Source of the DNA: Vigna angularis
Taxonomy: Eukaryota; Streptophyta; Magnoliopsida; Fabales; Fabaceae
NCBI RefSeq assembly: GCF_016808095.1
Contig: NC_068976.1
Location: forward strand, 37,035,871-37,099,870
DNA length: 64,000 nt
Direction of reading: 5' to 3'
The position numbers were made by a program, and so were the translations under genes. Positions 54,943 through 64,000 of the stretch are shown piece after piece; position 1 is the first letter of the stretch; every line of letters starts with the position of its first letter. The notes under the pieces are model-generated. The model made no database searches and was not told where the DNA came from. It saw only the letters and a list, made by a program, of their open reading frames with translations.

Positions 54943-54972
54943 CTCGAATTGTAACCTTAGATCTCTAAAGCT

Positions 54973-55281
54973 TTACACCAAACTCAGCTCACGCACCATC
55001 ATGGACGACACATGTACCACTTTTCTGCTCAGAGCGTCCGTTACCACGTTCGCCTTTCCTGGATGGTAGAGTAGTTCGAAATCATAATCCTTTAAGAACT
55101 CAAGCCACCTCCTCTGCCTCATATTCAACTCCTTCTGATCAAAGAGGTACTTGAGACTCTTGTGATCACTGAAGACTTGGAACGTGGATCCGTACAAGAA
55201 ATGCCTCCAAATCTTCAGCGCAAAAACGACCGCTGCCAACTCCAGGTTGTGCGTTGGGTAATTCCTCTTGTGAATCTTCAA
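54973..55281 (-). pseudogene. RNase H remainder of G pol
   Basis: Continues the PR-RT frame after a single TAG at 55279-55281 (CAG-to-TAG type). Carries [30 protein letters not shown] and the NVVTDALSR end of RNase H. It ends in a second stop near 54970. Confidence 0.85.
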
Positions 55282-57387
55282 CTAACGAGATGCGTACGCT
55301 ACCGCTCGCTTTTCTTGCATCAGTACACAACCCAGACCTTGGTGAGACGCATCACAATACACTTCGAAAGGCTTGGCCGTGTTTGGAATGACCAACACTG
55401 GAGCGCTCGTCAATTTCACTTTCAACTCTTGGAAGCTGGCTTCACAACGATCGGTCCAAGCGAACGGCTGATCTTTACGAGTCAACTGAGTTAGCGGCGC
55501 TACTATCTTAGCAAAACCTTCAATGAAACGTCTGTAGTAGCCCGCCAGTCCAACAAAGCTACGCACCTCAGTGATCGAACGTGGACTCTCCCATTCCAGT
55601 ACCGCTCGCACTTTCGCTAGATCTACCGAGATGCCTCCAGCCGACACCACATGTCCCAAAAACTGAATTTCCTTCATCCAGAATTCACACTTAGACAACT
55701 TGGCATATAACTCCTTCTCCCGTAACACTCCAAGTACAAGTCTAAGATGTTCCTCATGCTCGTCTTCTGTCTTGGAATAGATGAGAATATCATCTATGAA
55801 GACGACTACAAACTTATCCAAATAAGGTCTAAAGATGCGATTCATATACTCCATGAACACGACTGGAGCGTTCGTCACTCCAAATGGCATCACCACGTAT
55901 TCATAATGCCCATAGCGAGATCTGAACGCTGTCTTCTGGATGTCATCTTCCTTAACTCTGATCTGATGATATCCGGATCTCAAATCAATTTTTGAGAATA
56001 CAGCAGCTCCATGCAACTGATCCAGCAAGTCATCTATCCTTGGCAATGGGTACTTGTTCTTGATGGTCAACTTATTCAATTGTCTGTAGTCTATACATAA
56101 CCGCGAGCTGCCATCCTTCTTTCTTACTAATAGCACGGGCGCTCCCCAGGGTGATACGCTCGGCCTAATGAATTGCTTCTCCATCAATTCTTCAATCTGC
56201 TCCTTGAGTTCAGCTAACTCCGCAGGAGACATCCGATAAGGCTGAACCGAAATAGGAGCCGCTATCGTCACCAAATCAATGGTGAATTCAACTTCACGAT
56301 GAGGGGGAAGTCCAGGTATCTCTTCCGGAAAGACATCAGGAAATTCGTCCACAACCGATCGTCCTTCACTATTCTTGTCCTTGGACGATCGTTCCTCATT
56401 CGCATTCCCAACCTCCCTGTCTTCGTGCGTCATGATGAGAAAACAGCTAGCGCCCTCCATAATATCTTCTTTCAGCTGACCGAGCGTCACTGACAGTACT
56501 TCTTCTTCTTCACCAGGAAAGACTAATTCCTTCGCTCCACAATCTATAAGAATGCGATTGGTAGCCAACCAATCCATTCCCAGAATCACTTTTAAATCCT
56601 TCAAAGGCAAACAGATTAAGTTCACCTTATAACTACGCCCCTCAACCACAATAGGACATCTAATGCATACGGTAGACGTCCTAATCTCTCCAGCCGCTGG
56701 GGTTGACACCACCAGTTCGAACTGCATATCTCTCTCAACTACGCCCAGTTTCTCAACACAGGCCTTCGAGATGAAGGAATGAGTTGACCCCGAATAAAAA
56801 AGCACTCGACAAGATATTCCATATAGCAAGCATTTACCGGTTATAAGGTTACCTGAGCTTGCTGCTTCTGCTCCAGTTATAGCATAGACGCGCCCCACTG
56901 CTTGTGCTCTACCACCTCTCGGTTGGTTCCTTCCAGCATTAGGTGGCCTCATCACTGCACGTCCACTCATGTTGCACTTGTTATCCGAGTGCCCGTTTCT
57001 TCCACAACGGTTGCAGTGCTTTCCTCCCACCAGCTGAGGGCATGAAGAACGATAATGTGGCCCTCCACACCGGAAACAAACAACATTTCCTTGTCCAGAC
57101 TGTCCGACAGGAACCACTGCTTGTGACCCGCTTGCATGAGAATGCTGGTTTGGACGAGCGTAAGGTGGTCTTCTCTGAACAATACCTCCCCTGGATGCAA
57201 TCGGTCCCCTATTCACTTGTTGCTGTTTCTTCTGTCGTTTCGCCTCTGCCATATTTTTCTCTAATACCTTCGCTCGTTCAATCATAGCAGGAAACGACCG
57301 GATGCACAAACTTGAGATTAATACCTTCAAATCACTTCGCAGTCCATTCTCAAACTTCCTGCACTGCCACTCCTCACTGGTGGCCAT
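55282..57387 (-). pseudogene. G gag C-terminus, protease and reverse transcriptase
   Basis: 701 codons. Two zinc knuckles: C104-X2-C-X3-H-X4-C116 and C125-X2-C-X4-H-X4-C138. The protease region [11 protein letters not shown] (195-205) has Tyr198 (TAT) where the catalytic Asp of this family stands, so the protease should be dead; ILGMDWL follows at 268-274. RT about 390-580 with [17 protein letters not shown] and FIDD at 530-533. The start of RNase H at [11 protein letters not shown] (674-684). The frame begins after a frameshift near 57390 and ends at the TAG before RNase H. Confidence 0.9.
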
Positions 57388-58039
57388 CGTATTGACCGAA
57401 CAAGGTGCTTAAACTTATTGGTATACTCAGAAACCGACATCCCACCTTGAACCAGCTGTAGAAACTCCACTTCCTTCGCAAAACGGACGCTGTCAAGGAA
57501 GTACTCTTCATAAAACTTGCCACGAAACACTTCCCAAGTGATAGGACGTTGGGCGTCTGCCAGAATAGCCCTTGTGCTCGCCCACCAGTGGCTTTCTTCC
57601 CCAGTCAACAAATACTCTGTGAACGCCAAACGGTTCTCATCTGGACACCATTGGCGTTGAAGATCCTTTCCATGTCACTTAACCACTGATCCGCCTCATC
57701 AAGGAGGCCCTTCCCACTTAACTTAGCCAGATGGTGTTGGAGGAAACTCTCCAAGCTCCATTCAGCAGCAGGCTGGGCAGCGTTGGAAGAGGACGCCCCC
57801 GGAGTGTGCCTAGTTGCTGCTAAAATTTCCATCAACTGTCTTTGAGTCGTTTCAGAGTTGGCATGAGAAGCCTCCAAACTCTGCATAGCGCTCTGATTCT
57901 GCTGCATCAGGGTGGCGTTCTGCTCCATTAGAGTATTATTCTGCTGTTGTAACCTATCTATCACCGTTTCCAACAGCCTAGTGTTGTTGGACGTGTCAGG
58001 CTCGTTAGGCTGTGGGGGAGGAGGAAGTCCAGGAGCCAT
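57327..58039 (-). pseudogene. G gag N-terminal part, frameshifted
   Basis: Starts MAPGLPPPPQ at 58039. A Gln/Asn-rich, coiled-coil-like stretch and the first capsid motif LESFLQHHLAKLSGKG run to a 2-nt loss near 57648 (the sister copy at 39975 has the longer form). The capsid continues in another frame ([39 protein letters not shown]) to a second shift near 57390 that leads into the next frame. Confidence 0.85.
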
Positions 58040-58176
58040 TTGTTCTCTGGAACAGAGAAAAACGAGCGTTAGTCATGTTCAAAGAGTTTGAAAAATAACT
58101 CATTAAACACATATCAAGCACACAGCAAAAACACAGTGCACTCATAACCTACAGTGTCCTTTAAGAGAACAAAACT

Positions 58177-58188
58177 GCTCTGATACCA
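58177..58188 (-). promoter_or_regulatory. PBS of G (initiator tRNA-Met type)
   Basis: TGGTATCAGAGC on minus, four bases from the LTR end; the usual PBS of chromoviruses and many plant LTR elements. Confidence 0.92.
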
Positions 58189-58681
58189 CTAATGTAACAT
58201 CCCAAAATACAGTAATTACCATAATCAGAATTAATTACATTTAACAATAAAACAGTGCAGTCTTTACATTAGTAATGAGGTTCAAAAAGCCGAACGGCTT
58301 AAAGTACAGAAATAAGCGAACACAAAAGAAACAGGAGTTCTGGGACGAACGGTCTTACAAAACCTTGACCGAACGACCATAGTAAAACTAAAAGACTAAT
58401 AAATGAAAAACACGCGAGCGCTCTAAGGCTCGGATTTAACTTCCACTTCCACCAGATTAGCGTCTTCCAAATTTTCTTCTTCTAGCATCTCTTCAAGTGA
58501 CGCACCTCCATCTGCTCACATCCACACGGATGATCATTGCAATGACAGGACGAACATACATAGACAATCGACAACACAAGGAAAAACGAAAGGGTAAGCT
58601 TAAGTAATTTAATTTATACATCAACACATACACCAACATTTCAATTCACACAAGCACATACTCCACATATAACATCAACCG

Positions 58682-58683
<2 letters not shown>

Positions 58684-58737
<54 letters not shown>
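58684..58737. repeat. AT microsatellite in the G LTR
   Basis: About 27 AT units, versus about 15 in the other LTR (41002-41032). Confidence 0.95.
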
Positions 58738-58740
<3 letters not shown>

Positions 58741-59493
58741 TTCTAGACCGACCGTCCGGATTGTATGAATCTGTGTAGTTACAAGCGTCCTTGCACCTGA
58801 GTGATGTAGTAACTGGGATACACCAAACAGCTGCCACTCGAGGTCAGTCCGTTCTTACGTCGCCCATGTTAACTTATGGACTAAGGACCTCCTGCCGTTC
58901 CCACACATGACATACTTCCTCTACATGAAGATAGTACTCACGGAACATCAGGATGGACAGCGAGTCTTAACTTATCCACAGTCATACTTTACCAAATTTA
59001 ATATTCAAATATATAAGAGTCGTTCCTCCCTGGAACGCTCGTTCAAATTCCATAATTGTATAATCATTCAATATAGTGTTCACACTTCAACATCCTATAA
59101 TTTATCATCATCTCTATCTTTAGTTTTAAAAGGGTAAAATAACGAACATTCATACTTCTGAAGAACGAAGACGAACGCTAAAGACTAGATTTAAAAGACT
59201 CGTTGTCAAACCGAATAAGTCAACAAATACTTATATGACGAACGTGACTGCTACTCGAATCAGTTGAATGAACCGACTCTTAGAAATATAACGTAAATGT
59301 TCAGAATAAATTTAGGTACAAAGATTCTAGACCAAATTCAAATGGATAAAGATTCAACAAGACAATTATTTAATTATACTGAGAACAATTCGTTTAAAGG
59401 GATTGACTGCCAGTCAATGACCGAACGCGATGGTATACATTTATTAATAATTTGGACGAACGCTATTTATGTATGTTCCGAAATCAAAGGTAT

Positions 59494-59633
59494 GGACGAG
59501 CGTTCGGTATAAGACCGAACACTTCTTAGGACGAACGCTTAGTCTAAGACCGAGAGCTCATTAGGACGAACGTTAGGTATACGACCGAGTGCTAATTAGG
59601 ACGAACGCTCAGTGTAAGACCGAGCGCTACAAA
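59494..59633. repeat. 35-bp tandem repeat with internal palindromes
   Basis: Four units starting at 59494, 59529, 59564 and 59599, each opening GGACGA(A/G)CG. Within units, inverted halves can pair, for example GTTCGGT-ATAAG-ACCGAAC in the first and CGCTC...GAGCG in the fourth. Confidence 0.85.
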
Positions 59634-61311
59634 TTTATAAGTACAAGAGATAATACATTATAACTTAATTCTAAATTACAAGATTACCACTAGGCTGAGC
59701 CGAATGCTCAACATAGTATTTCACGGGACGCTCGTTCTCGATCGAAACTCTTTTCAAATAAAAGAATTCCTTTTTAAGTAATTGACTAGAAACCGAACGG
59801 TATAAGACCGTACGATGACGAACGTATTTTATCATAGTAAGGATTATCATATTCAGATTTTTCATCTATTCTAACTCAACATTCCTCATACGATTCATAA
59901 TCTTATAATTTCAGATTCATCATTTAATTTACATACTTTATAGAATTCATATTAACAACTCATACTATACAATAATCATCCATTTTCCAATTCATACGTA
60001 TCAACCAGCACATACCATATTCATTCATGCATAACAGCGATCGTTCAGGCATACTCAAACAGCATACATCTCATACATTCAATTCCTATCATTCTTGCAC
60101 ACAACATCCAAGTATAAATTAAACTATTAAGCTTCCCTTACCTGGATAACAGTGTACGCCCAAAATGCAAAGGTTTAGTTCGTCCTCTTACAGCGATCTA
60201 TCCTCAGATTCACTCAACAACTTTCACTTAATCTAAAACACCAAAAATCAGAAACAACTCAGACCTATAACTCATGCATGCAACCAGAACTTGGGTTCGC
60301 ATGAAACTAAATGGACGAACGGTTAGAGACGAGAACTTACCAGCTCAGATCCCAATTCTGTTCGGTCCAAACTGACGCTCACGTCTCAGGGAACGTTTCT
60401 ACGGTTCTGAAACGTGATCGGAGAAGAAGGTGATGAGTTACAGTAGAGAGAAGGTGAACTGGTTCTAGAGAGAAGGTGGAGAAAATGGAGAATTCAGTTT
60501 TGAGGAAGAAGGTGAGTGCATGCAGAGAATGGGAAGAAGTGTTTTCAGAAAATTCAGTTCTCTTCCCCAAGTCAACCGGACGTTCTCTCATACGCGGACA
60601 CCTGTTTTCCACTACTGTTTTCAGAATGATCTAACGTGACACATGGCAGGCGTGCGTCAGAGTGTGTGAGTGCGTTTTAATGAGACTGAGTGTGTGGCGC
60701 GGTGCATTAATGAGAGTTGACAGGTGACTCAGCAGTGCATTAATTTGATTAGACAGAATGGCTTAAGGATTTAATTATCCAAGGTCTCACACTCTCTATC
60801 AGGAAGAAGGATAACATTAGAGGAGGCAGTTCAACACTACATACACACCTAATTGTCATCACAAAAGAACTCAAGCTGTCGAAGAGTTTGATAGGCCATC
60901 ACCACAACAATGGCAGCAACAACCCTTTCTATCAGAAAGTTTGGATAGTTTGGATGACACCCTTCAACGATTTTTGAAAAATTCCGACTCTATGCAGAAA
61001 AGAATTAAAGAATCATGTAAAAGGATGGAGATGCACCTTCGTTACATTAGTCAGAGATTGAATGTTAAGGTTAATACTGAAGTTAACCCTAAGGAGGAAG
61101 GGCAAGCCATTGTCACTGAAAGTGACAAGATTCTTGATGAGAAAAAAATAGGGGGAGATGAGGAAAAGATAGAGAGAAAAGAAAAAGAAGAGTTGATTGA
61201 GAAAGATAAAGATGAAGAAAAAGAAAAAAAAGTGGTTGAGAGAGAAGAGAGAAAGAAAATTTGTGTGAAAATAAAGAAGTTGAAAAGAAAAAGAAAAGGG
61301 AGGAAAAAAAT

Positions 61312-61896
61312 GGTTTAATCCTTTTCGACATCCCTATTTATGTACGAATGTCTCAATTGGGTCCTCGTTTTCTAAAGTGTATCAAAATGGTCCCTAATTT
61401 TGAAAATTGATATCAATTGAGTCCTTTCCGTTAAGTTGGCTGGACGGCGTTAAAAAAATTGATGAGTGGATGCTGAGATGACGAACGAACGCTCGTCCAC
61501 CAGCGAACGAACGCTCCTCCACCAGCGAACGAACGCTCGTCGACCACCGAACGAACGGTCGTCCAGTGTGGAACGAACGGTCGTCCAGCAGTAAGAGGTC
61601 GACGAGCGTTCGTTCTCTGGTGGACGAGCGTTCGTTCGCTGGTGGACGAGCGTTCGTTCGCTGGTGGACGAGCGTTCGTTCGCTGGTGGACGAGCGTTCG
61701 TTCGCTGGTGGACGAGCGTTCGTTTGTCATCTCAGCATCCACTCATCAATTTTTTTAACGCCGTCCAGCCAACTTAACGGAAAGGACTCAATTGATATCA
61801 ATTTTCAAAATTAGGGACCATTTTGATACACTTTAAAAAACGAGGACCCAATTGAGACATTCGTACATAAATAGGGATGTCGAAAAGGATTAAACC
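61312..61896. mobile_element. Mutator-like foldback element in gag of H
   Basis: A 585-bp near-perfect palindrome: GGTTTAATCCTTTTCGACAT at one end and its complement at the other, with only about two mismatches in the first 190 bp. Flanked by a 9-bp duplication GAAAAAAAT at 61303-61311 and 61897-61905, the size made by Mutator-like elements. The centre is a 22-bp tandem repeat built on GGACGAGCGTTCGTTCGCTG in both orientations. No transposase. The empty site is in element C at 26140-26148. Confidence 0.93.
61599..61722. repeat. 22-bp tandem repeat in the foldback centre
   Basis: Five to six units close to GGACGAGCGTTCGTTCGCTG plus GT. The left arm holds decayed copies in the opposite orientation. 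Confidence 0.85.
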
Positions 61897-62203
61897 GAAA
61901 AAAATAGGAGAAAAGAAAAAGAGAAAATTTAGTGAGAGGAAAAGGAAGAAAAAGAAGATGAGAGGAAAGAAGAAGAAATCATATGAAAAATCCCATCCTC
62001 ATTTAAAGAAGAATCATAGGAAGGAAAAGAAATTTAAGTGCTTTAGGGAAATCTTCAAGAAATTGGAGATTAAAGTTCCTCTGATTGAGACACCGCAACA
62101 GGTTCCTGGTTTTATCAAATTCCTGAAGAAGTTTAGTAGAAAGAAGAAAAAGAAGAAAGAACATGAGCTTTATTGGGTCAAGCTAATGACGTTAAAAGAG
62201 CGC

Positions 62204-62219
62204 TTGCTGCGAGGCAACC
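62204..62219 (+). other. GGGAGGCAACCC motif, upstream copy in H
   Basis: Reads CTGCGAGGCAACCCAG here, one change in the stem. It encodes the last residues of the gag frame. Confidence 0.75.
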
Positions 62220-62312
62220 CAGTGATTTAAGAACTCTTTAATTTTTGGTTTGGTGATGTAATTTTGAACTTTTGGGTATTTTTGTTTTTGTTATAAGTTT
62301 GTTACAGGGTTT

Positions 62313-62421
62313 ACATCTACTGATGGATGTTAGGTGGAAGAGTATCTACTGAAGGATACTATGTTTGTATACACTTACTGATGGGTGTTGGTAAGAAAGA
62401 TGTGCATCTACTAAAGGGTGC
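62313..62421 (+). other. Four-hairpin block, element H copy
   Basis: Again exactly 109 bp: HP1 ACATC-TACTGATG-GATGT (62313-62330), HP2 GTATC-TACTGAAG-GATAC (62342-62359), HP3 ACACT-TACTGATG-GGTGT (62371-62388) and HP4 GCATC-TACTAAAG-GGTGC (62404-62421). The changes in HP3 and HP4 against element B are C-to-T on one arm, which keep a U-G pair in RNA. Confidence 0.85.
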
Positions 62422-62464
62422 TGGAGGATTTTGGGTCAGGCTTGTGACGTTAAACAAGCGCTAC

Positions 62465-62480
62465 CTGGGAGGCAACCCAG
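62465..62480 (+). other. GGGAGGCAACCC motif, downstream copy in H
   Basis: CTGGGAGGCAACCCAG, preceded by GACGTTAAACAAGCGCTAC, as in A, B and C. Confidence 0.8.
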
Positions 62481-62640
62481 TTGATTGGTTTTATTTGTAT
62501 TGTTTGTTTTTATTCTGTTTTAGTTGCATGATAGGGTTGTGCATGAGTGATTTGAGAATTTTATTGCAGGGAGCTAGTGAGGGGTATGTTTTGGTCGCAT
62601 CTAGGTCAAGCTAGGAAGAAGAAGAATACTTCTCGTAAGT

Positions 62641-62710
62641 GCCGCTGAGCGGCAAACTACCGCTGAGCAGTAGTGTCGCAGACTGGGCTTCGGTTGCCTC
62701 TTAGCGGAAC
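62641..62710. repeat. CCGCTGAGCGG motifs, element H
   Basis: GCCGCTGAGCGG and ACCGCTGAGCAG around AAACTA, then a decayed CTCTTAGCGG; the same motif family as in the LTRs. More copies lie in the putative intron (about 63163-63200, 63250-63285). Confidence 0.7.
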
Positions 62711-62718
62711 CCGAGCCC

Positions 62719-62734
62719 ATTAGGGTATTTTTAT
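62719..62734 (+). promoter_or_regulatory. TATA-like palindrome upstream of the env-like ORF
   Basis: GGGTATTTTTATACCC; the same palindrome is at 6605-6620 in B and at about 25307-25322 in C. It reads as a TATA-type box on either strand. About 45 bp downstream, CTCTGCACACACAC could hold a start site. Internal promoter activity is inference. Confidence 0.4.
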
Positions 62735-62948
62735 ACCCTAAGCTTCGCCTTAGTTTCTCTTTTCATACTCTTCTCTGCACACACACTCTTACATACTTTT
62801 TCAAAGGATCTTTACAACTTTTCCCTCATCCCTCTTGAGAAAATCTCCTTTTCACTCACTTTCTCACTAGTTTTCCATCTAAGTTTGGGGTTGGAAGAGA
62901 GCATCATAACTTGGAAGCATTCTCCATTCATCTAGCATCTCCACCCAA

Positions 62949-63362
62949 GTAAGTCAAGCATTTTTCATTTTAGGGTTCTTGAGTTTGAATTGGATTGTTA
63001 AAGCATGAATTTTTAGGGGTTTTTATCTTTATGCATGATTAGATGATTTAATTGATGTTTGAACCGATTAAACTGAATGATTGTGATCTGGAAAACTGAA
63101 AAGTGCATGTGGGTGGAGTTAGGATAAGCCAAAAGGAGTTTTTCAAAATTCTGCAAATTTACCACTCAGGGGAAAATGGTCGCTAAGCGGCACTTTGACA
63201 GACTTGTGGTTTTTGCTGAGTTGCGTTCTGGATAGCTGCACTGGTGGCGCTGAGGGGTGATTTTGACCCTCAGCGGTGGTTTAGCTTCGAAATAATGGTG
63301 TTGTATGTGTTTTACTAATGATTAACAACATGTTTGTGGTTTTGTATTTGTGTTTGATGTAG
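62949..63362 (+). other. Putative intron before the env-like ORF
   Basis: The donor CAA/GTAAGTC at 62949 matches the plant consensus, the acceptor TTTGATGTAG ends at 63362, and TACTAAT near 63312 fits a branch point. The ORF ATG at 63365 is three bases after the acceptor. The segment is 414 bp and T-rich. Splicing is unproven. Confidence 0.45.
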
Positions 63363-63364
63363 GA

Positions 63365-64000
63365 ATGGCATCCTCTTCAGGAAAAAGAATGAAGACCATG
63401 GCATCCAAAAGAAAAGAAAAGGAACCAGAACAACCCCATTCTAGTAGGTTCCTATTTCGCAAACATGAGAAGCACTTCAAGGTGGTCCAAGATAGGAGAC
63501 TACTTATGGAGAGAAAGGTTGGAATGATACCTAACTTTGCTCCTCAATTTGGAGAGCAATTGTTAGGGAATGATTGGGGGAAGCTAGCCACATACCCTAC
63601 ACCTTCCAGTATAGATGTGGTGAAAGAATTCTACACTAATGCAAGAAAGATTGGTGATTATCCAGCTGAGAATTACCTAGGCTATGTTAGAGGCCATGCT
63701 ATTAGGTATGATCCTGATTCCATCAACAACTTCTTGGATACTGTGTGGGCTGGTGAGCAATGCCAGTTTGCTCTATGTATGGAAGAAGGCGCTGATTTTG
63801 ATGATGTGGAGAGAGTTTTATGTGTACCTGGAGGACATTTTCAGAGGAATAGAACTGGCTCTATGGTTAACATTAGGAGAACTAACTTGACTTCTCTTGC
63901 AAAGTATTGGATGGTATTTTCTCATGCCAACATTCAGCCATGTTCTCATGTGTCAGACATCACTCTTAGCAGGGCACTCCTCCTTTACTGTGCAATCAGG
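63365..64000 (+). CDS. env-like / 'putative plant transposon protein' ORF, partial
   Basis: An open frame of 212 codons from ATG at 63365 to the window edge with no stop. It starts MASSSGKRMKT, followed by a basic stretch (residues 7-19), and then conserved-looking motifs VKEFYTNA (86-93), YVRGHAIRYD (107-116), INNFLDT (120-126) and LAKYWMVFSHANIQPCSHVS (179-198). These resemble the domain annotated as 'putative plant transposon protein' and found in the third, env-like ORF of Athila-type elements; that assignment is from memory of the family. No signal peptide or membrane segment is visible in this part. It lies 3' of gag and the hairpin block, where Athila elements carry this ORF after pol; here pol is absent. 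It may be the only expressible gene of element H. Confidence 0.7.
   Translation, partial: MASSSGKRMKTMASKRKEKEPEQPHSSRFLFRKHEKHFKVVQDRRLLMERKVGMIPNFAPQFGEQLLGNDWGKLATYPTPSSIDVVKEFYTNARKIGDYPAENYLGYVRGHAIRYDPDSINNFLDTVWAGEQCQFALCMEEGADFDDVERVLCVPGGHFQRNRTGSMVNIRRTNLTSLAKYWMVFSHANIQPCSHVSDITLSRALLLYCAIR

Larger units (their letters stand above)
39921..60791 (-). mobile_element. Element G: Tekay-like chromovirus, tandem form
   Basis: Minus-strand order: 5' LTR (58193-60791), PBS, gag, pol with chromodomain, polypurine tract, LTR (52726-53425 joined across element F to 40511-41685), then another PBS and the start of a second gag (39921-40356). The gag-PBS-LTR beyond the second LTR means that two elements once shared the middle LTR. 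tRNA-Met PBS and an integrase chromodomain place it with the Tekay/Del chromoviruses. Gag and pol are broken. Confidence 0.85.
58193..60791 (-). repeat. 5' LTR of G
   Basis: On plus from TGTAACATCCC to AAGGTCTCACA; 2,599 bp, TG/CA ends. Contains an AT tract (58684-58737), a four-unit 35-bp repeat (59494-59633) and many ACGAACG words. The frames of about 76 codons near 58907 and 60379 recur in the other LTR and are non-coding. Confidence 0.92.
60792..62229 (+). pseudogene. gag fragment of element H
   Basis: Plus-strand gag of the B/C family, starting at the G LTR inside CTCTCTATCAGGAAGAAGG and running through DDTLQRFLKNSD, MHLRYISQRLN, a Lys/Glu-rich linker and FKKLEIKVPLIET to the hairpin-derived tail, stop at 62228. 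No capsid core, zinc knuckle or pol is visible. The frame is split by the MULE element at 61312-61896. It shows the uninterrupted site for the CACTA insertion of element C at 61013-61029. Confidence 0.78.
60792..64000 (+). mobile_element. Element H: gag-only copy with env-like ORF, partial
   Basis: Order: gag fragment (with MULE insert), hairpin motif, four-hairpin block, hairpin motif, CCGCTGAGCGG motifs, TATA-like palindrome, AAGTTTGGGGTTG tract (62881-62893), putative intron, env-like ORF. The left end is cut by the chromovirus LTR at 60791; the right end lies beyond the window. No pol sequence lies between gag and the env-like ORF. Confidence 0.8.

Noticed and set aside
58907..59137. 76-codon frame also present at 41201-41431
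   Set aside because: Present twice only because both are G LTRs; no domain.
63684..63890. 68-codon frame inside the env-like ORF
   Set aside because: Shadow frame of the 212-codon frame starting at 63365.

Overview
The window is plant repetitive DNA and contains no host gene that I can identify. It is built of nested Ty3/gypsy LTR retrotransposons (several Athila/Tat-like families using a tRNA-Asp primer site, and one chromodomain 'Tekay-like' family using a tRNA-Met primer site), a CACTA transposon, a Mutator-like foldback element, and long arrays of a 9-bp pyrimidine-strand minisatellite. The Athila-like families, the env-like ORF and the CACTA and MULE types fit a dicot, probably a papilionoid legume such as Vigna or Phaseolus. 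That species guess is an impression, not something the sequence proves.

Layout. 1-3980 and 10067-14785 are minisatellite arrays (unit close to TCCACTTCG, with TTC tracts). 3981-10066 is a minus-strand gag-only Athila-like element (B) inserted in the array with a GTCCA target duplication; it also carries a stray piece of array beside one LTR. 14786-22479 is a plus-strand gag-pol element (A), decayed and without its own 3' LTR. 22480-30907 is a second gag-only minus element (C). Its gag is split by a CACTA element (26430-28982, TSD CTT), which itself holds a solo LTR (27401-28698, TSD TACAT). 30908-39897 is an A-type LTR stump plus a second A-type gag-pol copy (E), broken three times by LTR pieces of another family (D1, D2, D3). 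39921-60791 is a chromovirus (G) in a tandem arrangement (gag fragment, LTR, internal, LTR). Its left LTR is split by a young Athila-like element (F, 41686-52725) with a 1,690-residue uninterrupted gag-pol ORF. 60792-64000 is a third gag-only copy (H), interrupted by a MULE foldback element (61312-61896, TSD GAAAAAAAT) and continuing into an env-like ORF that runs off the window.

How the parts relate. A and E carry pol. B, C and H have gag but no pol, and would need another element's reverse transcriptase and integrase. In all three gag-only copies the place of pol is taken by a 109-bp block of four hairpins. The hairpins have different but complementary stems and one shared loop, and the block is bracketed by two copies of a GGGAGGCAACCC hairpin motif. 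This is the most interesting signal I found. H also has a TATA-like palindrome and a plausible 5'-UTR intron in front of the env-like ORF. F looks recently inserted but has lost its capsid core and one integrase zinc ligand, so it was probably moved in trans. Several breakpoints (F in G, the array scrap beside G, the A-E join) lack target duplications and point to recombination after insertion.
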